A DNA stretch of 64,000 bases from Desmodus rotundus (GCF_022682495.2 NC_071389.1:177196056-177260055), one strand, 5' to 3'. Shown: positions 20,880 through 34,080, numbered from the stretch's first letter. Translations and numbers: made by a program. Notes: generated from the sequence alone by a model not told the origin.

Positions 20880-21425
20880 TTGGGTTGGCCAAAAAGTTCA
20901 TTTAATTTTTTCCCTACAATGGCTCTAGTAGTGCTTAGTTGTCTTTGATTTCATTCAAAACAATTTTATTTGATTGCATTGTGACAACTGTCATATCAGG
21001 GTGCATTTAAAAAAAACATCAAAATTGGTGAGTTTTTGTGCAGCCATTTTAATACTAGAGAGGGAATAAAATGCGCAACACTTTCAGTGTATTATGCTGT
21101 ATTATTTCAAGAAAGGTAAAAACACAGCTGAAACAAAAAAAGATTTGTGCAGTGTGTGGATAAGGTGCTGTGACTGATCAAACACGTCAAAAGTGGTTTG
21201 CGGAGTTTCTTGGCACCATTGACATTTTGGCCAAATAATTCTTTGCTGTGGGGCTGTCTTACACACTGGGAGGTGTTTAGCAGCACCCCTGACCTCTACT
21301 CACGAGAAGCCAATAGCGGGAGTTAGCTGACATACTCAAAATAATCCAAATCAATAAAGCTATTGGTGAAAATGAAAAATATGTCTTTTATGGAAAAAAC
21401 TAAATGCACCTTTTGGCCTTCCCAA
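20880..21425 (+). mobile_element. Non-autonomous mariner element with internal MER5-like segment
   Basis: Terminal inverted repeats of about 34 bases: left TTGGGTTGGCCAAAAAGTTC, right the complement (ccttttggccttcccaa), with a TA before the left end. Positions 21060-21205 show decayed mariner transposase N-terminal coding (motifs resembling GKxxAETQKKICAVYG and TRQKWFAEF), with stops. Positions about 21212-21318 instead resemble MER5 (ttgctgtggggctgtctta, ggtgtttagcagcacccct). The end again looks like mariner. It lies about 260 bases past the likely MANSC1 poly(A) signal. Confidence 0.85.
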
Positions 21426-21429
21426 AACT

Positions 21430-23370
21430 TTTCAATCTAGTTAACTTTAAAATAATAGTAATAATAATATAAGCATTTTCTAAAGTTTACTAAGTTTAAA
21501 TGTAATCATTTTATTCATAAATCCTTATCTAAACTTGCCCAACACTCATTTTTTGCTTTATTTGGAATAACACTGGAAATAATAGCAAAGTTATCATTCA
21601 ATGATTAGTGTGTTGTAACTGTCATTGATTAGTTACTGAAATGTCTGAGAAATGCTTTTAATATATAAAGTTTGCCAGACAAGTTACAGTGGGCAACTAA
21701 GAAGCCAGATCACCACGTAGGTCAGTTTGACACCTCACCTCTCTGAACTTCAAGTTGCTTATCTGCGAAAGGGGAGATTTGGTCCCTTCCTGGTGATTAA
21801 ATGGAATTCAGGTGAGAACTTTGTACAGTGAACACTAGAGGGCAGTATATGGTTAATAAGTACAGCAAGGAAGACAAATGTAGGAAATCACAAAAACAGG
21901 CTTTTCTCCCCTTTCCTCCTCACGTCTTCCTTCCCATCTCCTCTCCTGCAACCCCTCCCTCTTCCCCCAGGTTTATACTAAGCTCATTAAGAGAAAAGCT
22001 GGTCTATTGAAAATATTACTTTTCATATATTTTCTAACTTAACTGCTTGACACAAATCTTCAAGGGGTTTACATAAGCTTTATGTCCGTGAGTAAATAAA
22101 CCCTCGAATCAATTTAATTTAACAAGCATTTATTGAATAGCCACCTGTAGGCCAGAATCAGATTAGTAACTAAGTGCCTCAGGACTGTAAAATTTCTCCC
22201 CTCTTTGTTAACGGAATTGAGTTGTGGGAATAAGGCTTTCTGTGGGTGTTTATAAAAGGTTTCTCCTGGTTCTGGAGCTCTCCATCCACTTTGCTGCACG
22301 CAGTCTTTCTCGAGATGGAAACTTGATGGGGAGCCCAGACCAGAGGCCTGAGCAGGAGTCCAGATGAGAGATGCTACGGGCCCAAACTCTGGCAGTGACC
22401 GTGGGGAGGGATGTAGATTGCAGGGAAAATGCTGGATGTAAGAAATACCTGCTTCTAAGAGGTAGGGTAGCTCTTCTCACCGTGCCCTCTCTGCTTGTTA
22501 CCCCGGCCACCGTGGGTGAGACTGCTGCAAGGGGATATCAGAGAGAAGGAAGCCTGCATTTGCTTTCTTTTAAAGAACAATAACACTGATTAGCCTAGCC
22601 AACCTTGTAGACAAGGTGCTCTGAATTACGACCTCTTCCTTTGGTTTGTGGGGAGGGAAGGTGACAGCCTAGTACGAGTGAGAAGACCACAATGGGTCCC
22701 CTGCTCAAAAATATCCTCTCCCCATTTTCCACCAAGATACTTACCTGAATTAAAAGGCTGTTCTTAAAACAGAGAGTGGCCATGAAGAACAGAGCCTGTG
22801 GCTCATTCCCTCTCGAGGAATACTGCTGCATTCTTGTTTCTCGATCACCCCTGGCCTGAGCGAGGCATCCTTGAAAGTCTCTGGTTCCCAGAACGCGGTG
22901 GGCACTACTGGTTATCCACACAACAGCCACCCCCAGTTTCACTGTTGCCTTCTTTGTTTAGGTTGGAAGTGTTAGATTCTTTCTCCGCCCCTCTCACAGC
23001 TGGGGGTGGGCCTGTGACCCATTTCTAGCTGAAAGGAAACCTACCGAGGGCTTCTAGGAAAGATTCTCCCCTCGGTAAGCCAGGGTTGCTCAAGTAAGAA
23101 AGGCCTTTTTGCCCCCAACCCCTTATTTGCTGCTTGGAATGAGGGTCTTGTAGGTATAAGGACTTGAAGCTACTGCATGCAGCCTTTCTGCCACCATCAG
23201 CGGAGAAACTACGAAAGAGCCCAGCACGGCAAGGCAGGATACGAGAAGAGTCTGGGCCTTGATGCCTGGGTTAGGCAATGTCACCAAGCCAGGAACTGCC
23301 CGATTCCAATTTTCTTCTGTGCTAATAAATCGTAATTTATTTTGCACCACTTTTAGTTAAGTATCCTACT
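21430..23370. other. Intergenic, mostly unique
   Basis: A MIR-like stretch at about 21.72-21.81 kb and a short antisense L2 tip near 22.11-22.18 kb (acaagcatttattgaatag). No gene features are seen; open frames here are short and without family resemblance. Confidence 0.5.
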
Positions 23371-23560
23371 ACTTATTGATAATAATAGCAAACACTTACA
23401 AGGTACTTGTAGTATGTGCCAGGCACACTTTTACATACACAAACTCATTATACCTATTTTGCAGATGAGTAAACCGATGCACAGAGAGGTTTAAATGACT
23501 TGCTCGAGGTCACTTGCCCAGATAATCTGGCTCCAGAGTTCCCATTCTTTGCATTCTTTA
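23370..23560 (-). repeat. MIR SINE, antisense
   Basis: The complement of MIR: atgtgccaggcacactttta, ttgcagatgagtaaaccgat, cacagagaggtttaaatgac, gaggtcacttgccca. Confidence 0.8.
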
Positions 23561-24039
23561 TGACTGCAATGATACACAGGATGGCCAAAAAAAAGAGGTT
23601 TGCAGTAGATCAGACATATTCTAGATGACGGCTTTTCAGTTTTGTTGAATTAAAGGATACCTTGAGCCAAAATCAGGGAAATTAAGAGCTCAGTGGTCTC
23701 ATTCTGGGATCGGCTTCCTGTACTTTTTCAGCTGCTGACATCCTGTCTTCTTGTCTGGTCACTGACCACCTGTGCCAAAGTTAATGGCCACTCATTAGTG
23801 GGAGGCACAGCAAAGTAAAGAACCCATCCTGATCCTGGCTTCTCACCCCTCAATTACTAGTACTCCAGCCCCTAGTCTCCCCATACTGAGCAACCTCAAA
23901 GTCCTACCCTATTTCTTTCTCTGCCTCGGCCTCTACATCCAGAGTTTACCAAATATTATTTATTCCCTTTCAAGAACGCTTCTCAAAATCAACCCCCCTC
24001 ACTGCCACCTCCTGTTTAGTCTTCCCATTTTCCCAAGTT

Positions 24040-24600
24040 ACACTCTCCCTCCACGCAACCTCCAGTTGTATTAGAAGCACAACACACACAATCCATCGAG
24101 CATGGCATCTCTGTGCCCCCCATTACCTGCAGGGATGCTTACCCACTGCATGTTGCACAGCAGGGCTCCCCACACTACAGCCCCAATCTCCCTGTCGTCC
24201 CTTCCACCTTCCTGCCCACGAAACCTGGGCTGCAGCTCTACATCCCTATTCTGTTCCTCCAACGTGCCAGGCGCCTTCATGGGCCATGCTATTCCCTCTG
24301 CTTGTAAACGCCCTTTCCCTTGTTCACCTGGCCAATTTCCACTCACCGCCCCAGACTCAGCTCAAACATCACCTCCACCACTGTCTTCCCCGAGGTCCCG
24401 GGAGAGGTATAATTCCTCCCGGATTTCTGGCATGGTTCTGGATTCGCACCATTAGCAAGGCAGTTCCACAGTATCTTCTAGCATATCAGTTTATACGTAG
24501 ACTGTGACATGTTAGCAATATTTCTCTGATTCTCCATACTTAATAGTGTGCCTGGCACATAGAGGACACTCCATAAATGATCATGAGTGAATTTTAAAAC
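24040..24600 (+). repeat. L2 3' region, sense
   Basis: Typical L2 3' end: tgctattccctctgcttgta, ctcagctcaaacatcacctc, ending in gtgtgcctggcacatagagg and ccataaatgatcatgagtga. The C-rich 23.8-24.04 kb stretch may be more of the same element. Confidence 0.75.
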
Positions 24601-27240
24601 CTCTTTGTTGAAGTTCATTCCTGTCAGCAAAGAGCAGTAATGTGATCGTCTGTACATGCAACAGCTTCTATATCATGAAGAGAAAACTCCAGCTAAGACC
24701 CCCACTTATATGCATTTTTAAAGAGAATGGGATGCCATCCAAGTACACGGTGGTGAAGTATATACACTTAACTAAGACCATGTGCTGAGGACCCAGTAGA
24801 TAAGTATTTTGATTTTGTTTATTTCTCCCCTTCAAGTTGAAGCAGAGCAAATTACTTAGCCTATAGACAGAATGAGCTGACAGAATGTTTTTGCTTGTGT
24901 TCTTACATTTTTGGTTAATTTTTGAGATAACTTTTCGAGCACTCTTATGGCCAAAGTAAGACTTGGATTCTAAGTTGTCCCGAAATCGGTGTTGGTTAGC
25001 AAAAGAGTCAAAAATGAAACCCAGAGCTGCAGCCTTCTGATTCAGTATTCTTCCTACCACAGCGTGCTACCAGGAGCGCAGACGTGTCTCCATGGAACTA
25101 ATGCACCTGGTAACACACACACCCAGACATTGTGGCTGGGGGTCAGGGGGTGGTGTCCAAGTTTGATTTTCAATCTCACTGTATATAACATAATATATAA
25201 TGCCTTTAGTAATCACTTGTTTTCCTTTTTTTTTAATGAGAAACATCTATTTACATTTAACTAACAGAAAATGAGGACATAACACTTATTAAAGCCTAAG
25301 TTTTGTTTTAGCAATTACATGTAAATACTGTCCTCATATGCAACTTTATACTTGTGTTCACCTTTTCCTTTGGATAATTTGTCTTCCCAGCAATGCTGAA
25401 AGTGCCTGGAAGAGTAGCGCTTCCTCTGACATTTCCTTTGATTCGCTCGTGCCACTTACTGTTTGCCTCCTGTGGCTACTGTGTAGGAAAGGATAAGGAA
25501 ACTACAGCCCAGAGAACCGAGGGACTGTCCGAGCCTCGTCCCCGACTCTCCATCCGCGCTTTTTCTGCTGTGACAGTTCCCGCCGGCCCTTGCATCGAAT
25601 AGGTGAGCAGTAAACATCTGTTAGCTTTAACATCTTCAAGACATTTAAGCACTAAGGTTTTTGGCTTTTCTTTCATGGGATGAAAGGAAGCCCAAATGCA
25701 GCCAGACAAGAATTATAAAAGGTAGGAGTGGTGGGTCCTTCACAGGTCTGGCCTATGCCATCCTTCATTTCTCTTATTCTTCTTCTCCCTTTTCTCCCCA
25801 CCACCATCCTCAATTCCTCTGGCCCTGAGACCTGTGTGGTCCTCCAGCCCCTGTCTTGCAGAGGCTCGGCTCCCATGGGAAATGGGGAGACACAGGAATG
25901 GGCACACCCTGCTTTGATCTCCTTAGAGACTTGGCTTGTTCTCACAGTCGCTGAAAGCCACTCCCTCACACCATCAGAGGAAAACGGAAACCCTCACCAG
26001 CACTCACAACACATACCTGATTACACATGTTTGCAGGCCTTTTCTGAAGGCATATGCCTAAGAAGCTTTAAAAATCCAAAACAACAAAATCTGAAGGGAT
26101 GATATAGAAGAAATAGAATTTGGAGCTAATGCATAAATTGATAAGTGGGCGAGTGAGGGTAAGTAGGTGAATGAGAGGGGACTGGACAGAGGAAATATGG
26201 ACCAATAAATGGATGTTATTGTTTAATATTTAATGAATCTGTACATGGGGCTAAATTTACCAGCCTTAGCCGGTGTCCCTAATGAACCACTAGGGGGTCC
26301 TGCGCTGGGCTGCTCAGGTGCAGAGGCACACAGGCCAGGGCTGCCGTCACCTAGCCTTCTTTTCGGGTGCCCCAAGGTAGAGATGAACTAGCACAGCTGC
26401 AGTTTTGCAGACAGCAAGGAGCTTTGAAGGGTCACTCTTTCCCACCTGGCTCTGCTGTCCGGGCAGGTGTTCTCACACTCAAGTCAGATTCTGGATATCT
26501 CAGTTTTTCTTCACATCCCCTCCCGTCAACATCATCAGCCATCTTAGGCTTGGCTTCTTATCTTTTAATAAAAGTAAAGCACTTGCATTCGGAGGACTTT
26601 GTCCAGCGTGGGCACTGGTGACATTCGCCCTCCCCCCGCCCCGCCCCCAGCCACAGAAACAGAACATACCTCTGGCTGGACTTCTGACCACCCCCCCCAC
26701 CCCCCCCCCCCCCACCCCCGCCGTGGAGAGGAAAAGGGCACAACTTTGAGAAAAACAAGTATCAAGGGTGGATGGTGTGTGCTGAACTTTAGAATGTTAA
26801 ATTACGGTGAAAAATATTTTGGAATAGAAACCATCCTCAAAATTGTGCTACATAGTGAAGTTAATGGAGCCCATATGTCGTCTACTAAAACTTAGAAAAA
26901 CAAACTAAAAACAATACTTTAGCGCCTGCCAGACTGAAATGGGATCGACTTCTTAATATTCACTCAACCCAGAGTAAAACGCTTTAAAATGGTAACGGTT
27001 CCAAAGTGCAGCCAAGCTCAGTGGGTAAACAGCAGACCGCGCACACAGGGGTCTTGTGTGCTGATCCCAGCTCCGGGCAAATCGCTTCACCTCCTACTCA
27101 ATTTTCTCAGCTCTAAAATGGGGATGTCGGTATTTCACAAGGTGTTTACAAGGCATACTAAAATGATTGTAAAGCACTTTACAAATGTTCAGTAACTGAT
27201 GCTTTTTTCATGACTTGGCTCTATTGCATCCTTCAGTATT
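24600..27240. other. Intergenic; scattered simple and ancient repeats
   Basis: C-rich runs at 26636-26720 and a MIR copy at about 26.99-27.20 kb (cagctctaaaatggggatgt, aaagcactttacaaatgttc). The rest looks unique. No gene is supported. Confidence 0.5.
26636..26720. repeat. C-rich tract with G-quadruplex potential on the - strand
   Basis: Several runs of 5 or more C (C9, then C14 separated by single A bases). On the complementary strand this gives more than four G-tracts with very short loops. It yields a poly-Gly false open frame. Confidence 0.8.
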
Positions 27241-27250
27241 CACTCAGTGG

Positions 27251-27700
27251 TGTGGAAATAAACGGGGACAAGCCAAGGGAGCACAGAGGCCGTTTATTCC
27301 GAGCTCGCTTTAGGAAGGGAGTCAGCCACCATCACTTGCATTTGGCAGAGACTCAAGCCAAGTGGAGTGCGGAAGCTTTATAGTGAAAAACCAGTTCAGG
27401 GGAGGTAGGCTTCAGGTACACCCTGATTGGAGGTTGCTGGCATGGGGCTACCTAGAAGCTGGCATCTCATGTGGTTGGTTTGGGGAGCGTATTTGACTTT
27501 CTCAGGTCAGTCCTGGACGGAAAGGGGACAGAGATACTGAGTGGGAAACAAAGTGGCTGGACTTGTTCAGCTGATAGCGGCAGAGGTTGTGGGCCAGAGT
27601 TCTCCTCTCATATATGAGTTGGCCATTGCCAGTCTGGGTATTCAGTCTCTCAATGAAAAATCAAAGTTGGGAGGGGTCCTGCCTGAAGTAAGCCTAGGGA
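27251..27700 (-). mobile_element. Solo LTR of an endogenous retrovirus, antisense
   Basis: On the - strand the order is that of a retroviral LTR: a unique 5' part, a TATA-like ACTATAAAGC (complement near 27.38 kb), a polyadenylation signal AATAAAC (complement near 27.296 kb), and an end in ...TTTCCACA. No internal retroviral coding lies next to it. A clear target duplication was not found, and the left (3') border is better defined than the right one. Confidence 0.65.
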
Positions 27701-28420
27701 GTAGGGTGTACTTTTTATAGCTTTGAATCACTTTCGAAGCAGCGAAGTTAGAAGATAGACTGCCGAACCAGTGACTTACTCTCCACAGTCAATGGGCTGA
27801 CTCCCGGCCTAGCCAGCAGCACACACCCCTCCCCTCTCCCTACCTCCACCCCCACTCCAGCTCCCTCAGGAGTAGGCTGAGAACCCCTATCTGTCTAGCT
27901 TAACTCAACCTCCGTTTTTGAGGATAAGTAGCTTAGTGTTTGTCAAAGGACCCTGTAAAGCAGGTATTTTAGAAGGATTTTAGAAGTGTGAGAAGGAAGA
28001 CACTGGCATAAGCCTTTGACCTCCCACCTAGCGAACTGGGGTTCTGAAACGTTTCTGAGCGTCCTGCGGGGAGACTGGCTGGCCTGACTCTCCCTCAGAC
28101 TCCCCTTCTTTCCCACCCGGGTCTCCGTTACGGCCACCTGGTGCCCACGCCTCTGCTCCTCCATTTTCCATCTCAGTGAAAGGGACCATTAGGAACTTGA
28201 CAATTTCTGTAGGCCCCTGCAGGAAACGTGCACACCTGAGTTCTCCCTCTCCCTCATCCACCCATTTATTCAAAAATAAGAGGCTTCTTATGGTTATTTT
28301 GGAATGAAGAAATATTTTTAAATTTCTCGTTTTAATTTCTAATGCAGTAAATATTGATAGCTCTAGTGACATAAACAAACCTAAGCGTGTGCCCATCGAT
28401 GGGTGGGTAAAGAAAAGGCG
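27700..28420. other. Intergenic, no recognised features
   Basis: Pyrimidine-rich stretches and no supported gene. A CT-rich simple repeat starts at 28423. Confidence 0.4.
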
Positions 28421-28940
28421 CGCTCTCTCTCTCTCTCAGTCTCTCTCTCACGAACTATTGTATAGCCAGAAGGAAATCCTGCCATTTTGAAGCACAGGGA
28501 TGCAGCTGGAGGGTATTATGCTAAGTAAAATAAGCCAGATAAAGACAAATACTGTAGGTATCAATTACATGTGGAAACTGGAAAAAAAAGGTCAGACTCA
28601 TAGGAAGAGAGCAGAACTGTGGCTGCCAGGAGCTGGGGGAGGAGAGGGAAGAAAGTGGGGAGACAATGGTCAAAGGGTGTGAACTTCCAGGTGTGCGATG
28701 GGTGAGTTCTGAGGGTCTGATGCACAGTGTAGTGGTTATAGTTGACACCACTGGATACATGAAATGTGCTAGCATTCTCACACGCGTGCATGAAGGTAAC
28801 TGTGAGGTGATGGTGCGTTAGTTAACTTGATTGTGGTAATCACTTCACAATGTACATATGTGTATATCAAATCATCATGCTGTACACTTAAAATATATTA
28901 AGATTTTATTTTTCGGTTATACTTCAATAAAGCTAGAAAA
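28420..28940 (+). repeat. L1 3' end, sense, with CT-repeat at its left
   Basis: After a CTCTCTCT tract, the sequence matches the L1 3' end pattern: gctaagtaaaataagccaga, gctgccaggagctgggggag, gtacacttaaaatatattaa, ending in ttatacttcaataaagct. Confidence 0.8.
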
Positions 28941-28949
28941 AGAAGAATT

Positions 28950-31030
28950 ATAATGATATGGGGAATAACTAGCAGAATAATATTAAATAAATATGAGACC
29001 ATATTAGGTGTAATCCAAATTTTGTATATATATGCATGTTTGTGTGTGTGTAAAGGCTTAAAGAAAATTTACCAAATACACCAAACTGTTCACTGCGATT
29101 TTCCGTATTTGTGTTATTGGAATTTGGGGTTATTTGTTTCTTTATATATATCTGTATTTTACCTGTTACCTATTTAAAAAACCCCTCAAATTCTTTGTAT
29201 GCTTAGAAAAACAAATTATGTTTTAAAACGAATAACACTACACTTATATTGTTTACATGGAAGCTCTGGCTCCCCCAAAGGAAAGGGTCCACAATTTACA
29301 GTTTAGTTTTGCGAAGAGGCATGGGCTACAGCGCGTACAAGTGCGAAAGCGTGTGTAACCACTGCCTAAATGTCCGGTCATGAATCTGGAGTCTGAAAAG
29401 TCTTCTCCTTCGTGAACACAGAGCCCAAACTACAACGAGGTTAGGCCAGAAGTTGGCATGCTTGTGGGAGCAGGTGGAGGACGCCGGCCTGGACCTCGGT
29501 GCACGGCTAAGGACATAAGCCTTGGTGAATATGCCAAGACCGAAAGGGAGGCCTGAGGGGAAAAGGCAGATGGACTCTCACTTTTATAAACCAAGTCACT
29601 GTGGATTCTGAGGGTCAGCTCCAGCGGGAGTGGGGAGGCCATTGGCAGCTGATGGAAGAGGCCCAAGGGGCCCTCGGTGACCGGGAGATTCAGCAGGAGG
29701 GCCTCAGGCCAATCCCAAGCTCTGGAATTGTGGACGATCTGAGGCAGTTAAGGAGCCAGAGCATACTGCAGTCCATCAGTTCGAGGGGGCAAGGATGTTA
29801 CACACGCACACACACACACACACACAGTGGGAAAACCTAATTTCAGCAACACACCTGCAAGACCTAGTTCAGACATATTTAGTTCAACCAAGTGGCTTGG
29901 TGGTAGTTTTTGCCTCACAGGGTTATAGTGGGACTTAAATAAGATATGGCAGGTGAAATATTCAACATAGAGTCTACGTAGTAGAAATAAAGTCACTATT
30001 AGTATTATTGTTGTTACTGCTTTTTCTACTCTCATAAAATAGGAAATTGGGTGCACGTAGTTAAGAATCAATGTTCCTCAGGGACACTTTGCCTAATGGA
30101 CCAAGTTGAGAAATTCTTCAGTAAAGACCTGGACACACACGTTCCCTCCAGACCTGCAGGGGCCTAGGGCACGGGGAACTCATAGTGACATGCTGGTTGT
30201 TTGATCTTGGGGCTAGTCTTTCTCTGTCTAGAGAAAGCTGGAGCAGCAACGCCTTCTTTGCAACACACCTGTGTAGCAGCCTGTAAAAATGAGGCTTCAT
30301 TGTTTTTACTGGTTTGTCTCTGTTGGAGGGAGAAGGAGAAGCCAAAGCAGAGGTCACCCTCTTCTCTTAAGCTTTAAATCATAACATTAACAAACATCAT
30401 ACACTTGATGATTAAGAAACAATTACACATATAGATTATGAATCGTTTCTTAACCAATTGGCTATATGCTACATAACACATTTGAAAGTTACAGGGGCAT
30501 TTCAAATGTTTACATTCAAATTTCTGACATTATAAGGTATTAACCTTAACAAGAAAAAAAATGGGAATTTCCCTTCCGATTTTTATGCCCTGTACTCAAA
30601 GCTAAGAAAAATATGCCCATACCTTTTGCTGCTATCTCTATTGGATCCTGCATCCCAGCCTTGTTTACTTATAGGTTCCAGCTCAACTCCACCCAGGTCC
30701 TGAACTAAAGTAAGACTTAGGCAGCTAGTCATTGCTGTTTAGGCTCAGTGTATGAACTTTAAGCCCTGCACAAAATTATACCAAGTATAGCAATTTTTTT
30801 CACTTTTTCTCGTGCCCAGCATCCCTCCTGCCTTTTCTCATAATAGTGTCATGAGGGATTGCATGGGGGATGGGCAGGGGCACAGAGGGGGTGAACAATG
30901 TACTCATGGTGGAACTCTCACAGTGCTGTGTTTCCCTCACACGGGGTGGGCACTGTGTTTCTGAATCAGAAGACTTGTCAGAATCCAGATATATGATTGG
31001 GTATTGAAGCAGTGGCTGGACTGACCATTC
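28950..31030. other. Intergenic; (CA)n and MIR fragment
   Basis: A CA dinucleotide tract of about 25 bases lies at 29802-29826 and a MIR-like stretch near 29.91-30.03 kb (gttatagtgggacttaaata). Nothing else is recognised. Confidence 0.5.
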
Positions 31031-32220
31031 CTTGAGATTCTGATTTCGTTGGAGCTGGGGCATCAGTATTTAAAAAATATTTATCCATCATTTTCTTTCT
31101 CAAAAACTGAATATACTGGGATAATATTGGTTAATTACATTATACAAGTTTCAGGTGTACAGCTTTATGCTTTTTAAAGTTCCCCAGGTGGTCCTCGTGT
31201 GCAGACAGGGCTGTGATGGATGGAGCAGGGCAGGCAAGCCTGAGAGCTCCTATTTCTCACCAACTCAAGAGACTCTCTTTCCCCTTGCGCTTTCTCCAGC
31301 TTTCTAGTCCTTGAACTTCCACCTGGTTGATCCATATTATAAAGTGGGTATTTGCTCTGTAAAGTTAATACAGAATTATGATTTTTAGATTGAAAATATC
31401 CACCAGAGTTGGTAGGCTCTTTATGCCATTTTTATTATTCTCAGACCCAACTGCAGGGCGTGTGCTACTCTGAACAGACTCCACAGTTTCCAAGCAGGAC
31501 ACATTGTGTTAACAGAAAGGTTATTCTGCCAGTCTTGTGAGAAGACCAGTGAGGAGAAGCAGCTCAGGCAGTTTGGAGGCTGTTTCTAGGGTGCAGTGGG
31601 CATATCCTTATAGGACTTCCCTAAGTGGAAAGAGACAAGTGGCCCAATGAGATGAAAATGAGCCTTGTAATTCCGCGAAAGGACATACTCTTCTAATTTT
31701 TGTGCTATCTAGATGCCAGAATTTTGATTCTGATACTCACGTAGGACACACAGGGTCCAGGTATTAGGTATACCTGTACCTTGAAGTCATATTTTTAAAA
31801 TTAGTTAAGTCAAGACTTTACAGATAGCTAAGAAATGGGTTTGTGTGAAAGGACTGAGTCTGCATACCAGGATGCAAAGCATGGGCGACCCTCCAGAGGT
31901 TCGAGTATAACAAACTATACCGTGATAGTTTCTGTGGAACATCAGTCATTATTTCCCTGGCGGCAGCAGCAGCTGGAAATTGCTGCTTAACCACTTCATG
32001 CTCACTGATGCATGGGCTACCAAGCACAGTGCTCGTAGTATTTAATTCCATGTCCTGGAGTTAGCCTTCCACCTGCTTTCCAGGTCAGCGACAAAGACAC
32101 CTGCTGTAAACCCAGTCTGAGTAAATAATAGCCAACGATCTCTGGCCAAGCTACAGTTTTTATTGGTGAAAGCTGAAGGTGCTACTGTGACAGTTTTCCT
32201 CATTTCGCTCATCCATTTAA
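31030..32220. other. Intergenic; small repeat remnants only
   Basis: A MER20-like antisense tip may lie near 31.03-31.08 kb and a short L1 3' remnant near 31.11-31.18 kb (ttatacaagtttcaggtgta). The rest looks unique. Confidence 0.4.
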
Positions 32221-32780
32221 CAAGCAGTGACGGAGCAAATTCTCTGTGTCAGGCATTGTGTTAGGAACAGGGGATTCAAAGGCAACTCATACACAAACAA
32301 TCACAACAAATCGTGCCACAGATAACCCTAGAAGTATGACGAAGCAGCGTGAAGAAACAAAGCTTTCTTAAGAAATTTAAGCTTTTATTTTTTTAAATGG
32401 GGGAAGTCAGGTTTGCATTGGGTCTTAAAGAGTAGATGGGCTTCTCCCTAGAAGAAGAGTGGGAAGGATACTCCAGGAGAAAGAATAGTGCGAGCAAAAG
32501 CAATGAGTGAAAAAGCACTTGGGGCGACTTGGAGGAGAGTGAGAACGCAGCACCACTAGAGCGACGGGTTCATGGGGACGGGCTTGTACGTGGGACTAGC
32601 AAGGTAGGCCGTGGAGAAGGGCTTTTTGTAAGCCTTGCTTGAGAGTTTAGGTTTTACCCTGGGAGCACACAGAATAAAGTCATTATTTCCCAGCATGCCG
32701 TATTTTTGTTTCAGAAGAAAATCTACCAGCCAAGTGGGAAAAAGGCTAGAAGAGAGAGGCAGAAAACGTAGCTTCAAGGC
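32220..32780 (-). repeat. L2, antisense
   Basis: Complement of L2: gtgtcaggcattgtgttagg near the 3' tip, then ggatactccaggagaaagaa and gcgagcaaaagcaatgagtg. It is followed directly by MER5A. Confidence 0.6.
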
Positions 32781-32792
32781 TCTTTCTAGAGC

Positions 32793-33010
32793 AGTGGTTT
32801 TCAGTCCGGGGAGATTTTTGCCCCCAGGGGATGTCCAGCAATGTCTGGAGGCACTTTTTTACCTCGTGGGGGTGGGAGGGATATCGTGTGTAGAAATCAA
32901 GGATGCTGGTAACATCTTAAAATGTACAGGACATCCTCCCTCAACCTCAGGAAAGAATTTTCCAGTCCCAAATGACAATAGGGTTGGACCTCCATTACCC
33001 ACAGGTTCTA
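32793..33010 (+). repeat. MER5A-type hAT element
   Basis: Starts with gcagtggttttcagtccggg and continues ggatgtccagcaatgtctgg, tacaggacatcctccctcaa and tccagtcccaaatgacaata, all characteristic of MER5A. Confidence 0.8.
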
Positions 33011-33129
33011 CATCCCCCCACCCCCCCCAAATGATGTTCTTGCTGACATGTACTATGTAGCTAGGCCTATGATGGTCGTGTCTGTTCTGAACATGTACAC
33101 ACTTTGTTTTCTTGTCATCACTCCCCCCC

Positions 33130-33335
33130 CAAATCTAACAGCTATCTACATAGCATTTACATTGTATCAGGTGTCATGAGTAATCTAGAGACGTTACAGA
33201 TTACATGGGAGGGTGTGTGCAGGCTGTATGGGAATACTGTGTCACTGTATTTTGTGGACCTGAGTACCTGCACGTTTTCGAATCCTTCTGGGAGACTGTT
33301 ACCAATACCCTGTGGACACCGAGGGATGACTGCAG
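33130..33335 (+). repeat. MER2/Tigger-type DNA transposon 3' end
   Basis: Reads agtaatctagagacgttaca and ends taccctgtggacaccgaggg, the 3' terminal pattern of MER2 elements. Confidence 0.65.
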
Positions 33336-33559
33336 TGCCGATGCCATGTGACCCTGCTCTATGGCTTAGTGGACAGTTTCTGCCCTTGGATGCTCAATCT
33401 CCATGCCGTCTTCTTCTTTTCTTCAGGGAAAAGCACCTTGATTTTTATTCGGATGTTCACTTTCCTCTCTAAAACCCATACGCTTCCAGGGAAGCTTACC
33501 CCACCCCCATCTGCTGGAGGTGCCCCTCCCCCACCATTGGATTAAACCAATCAACTCAT

Positions 33560-34080
33560 GCTAGTGCATTAATTTGGGTAGAGGCCAAGCTATGGTAACA
33601 AAGAAACCCCAAAATAGTGCTTTAAATAAGATGGAAATTCACTACCAATTCTCATGCAAGTCAGTGCTCAGAGATCCAGGGCCAGCTGGGTAATTCTGTT
33701 CTACCCTCCATTAGGAACACAGACTGCTTTCATTTTATTGGACCACCATCTCTTGAGGCCCCGTCCTCACATGGCTGAGACTGGCTCAGCTCCGAGTCTG
33801 CATCCCAGTCTGCAGCAATTGCAAAGAGAGAGTTTACTGCTAGCGGTCTTTTGCCTTGAAGAAGCCGATCAAGGAATCACACACATCACTTTTCCCTCCT
33901 GTCCCATGGACCTGCACTGAAGTCCCACGGTCCTGGTTAGCCAAAAGAGAAACTGGTGTGTGGCCGTGTTCTCAGCTAAAACTGGGGGGGAAGTGGTGGT
34001 TCTTGAGCTAAAAGGAAAAGGAAAGTGTGGAAGCTGCGGAATAATTAGCATCTCTGCCACACCTAGATTGATCCAGTGTT
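33560..34080. repeat. Ancient interspersed repeat, family uncertain
   Basis: Contains ggccaagctatggtaacaaa and cacatcacttttccctcctg, phrases that recur in mammalian interspersed repeats. I cannot assign the family from memory with confidence. Confidence 0.35.
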
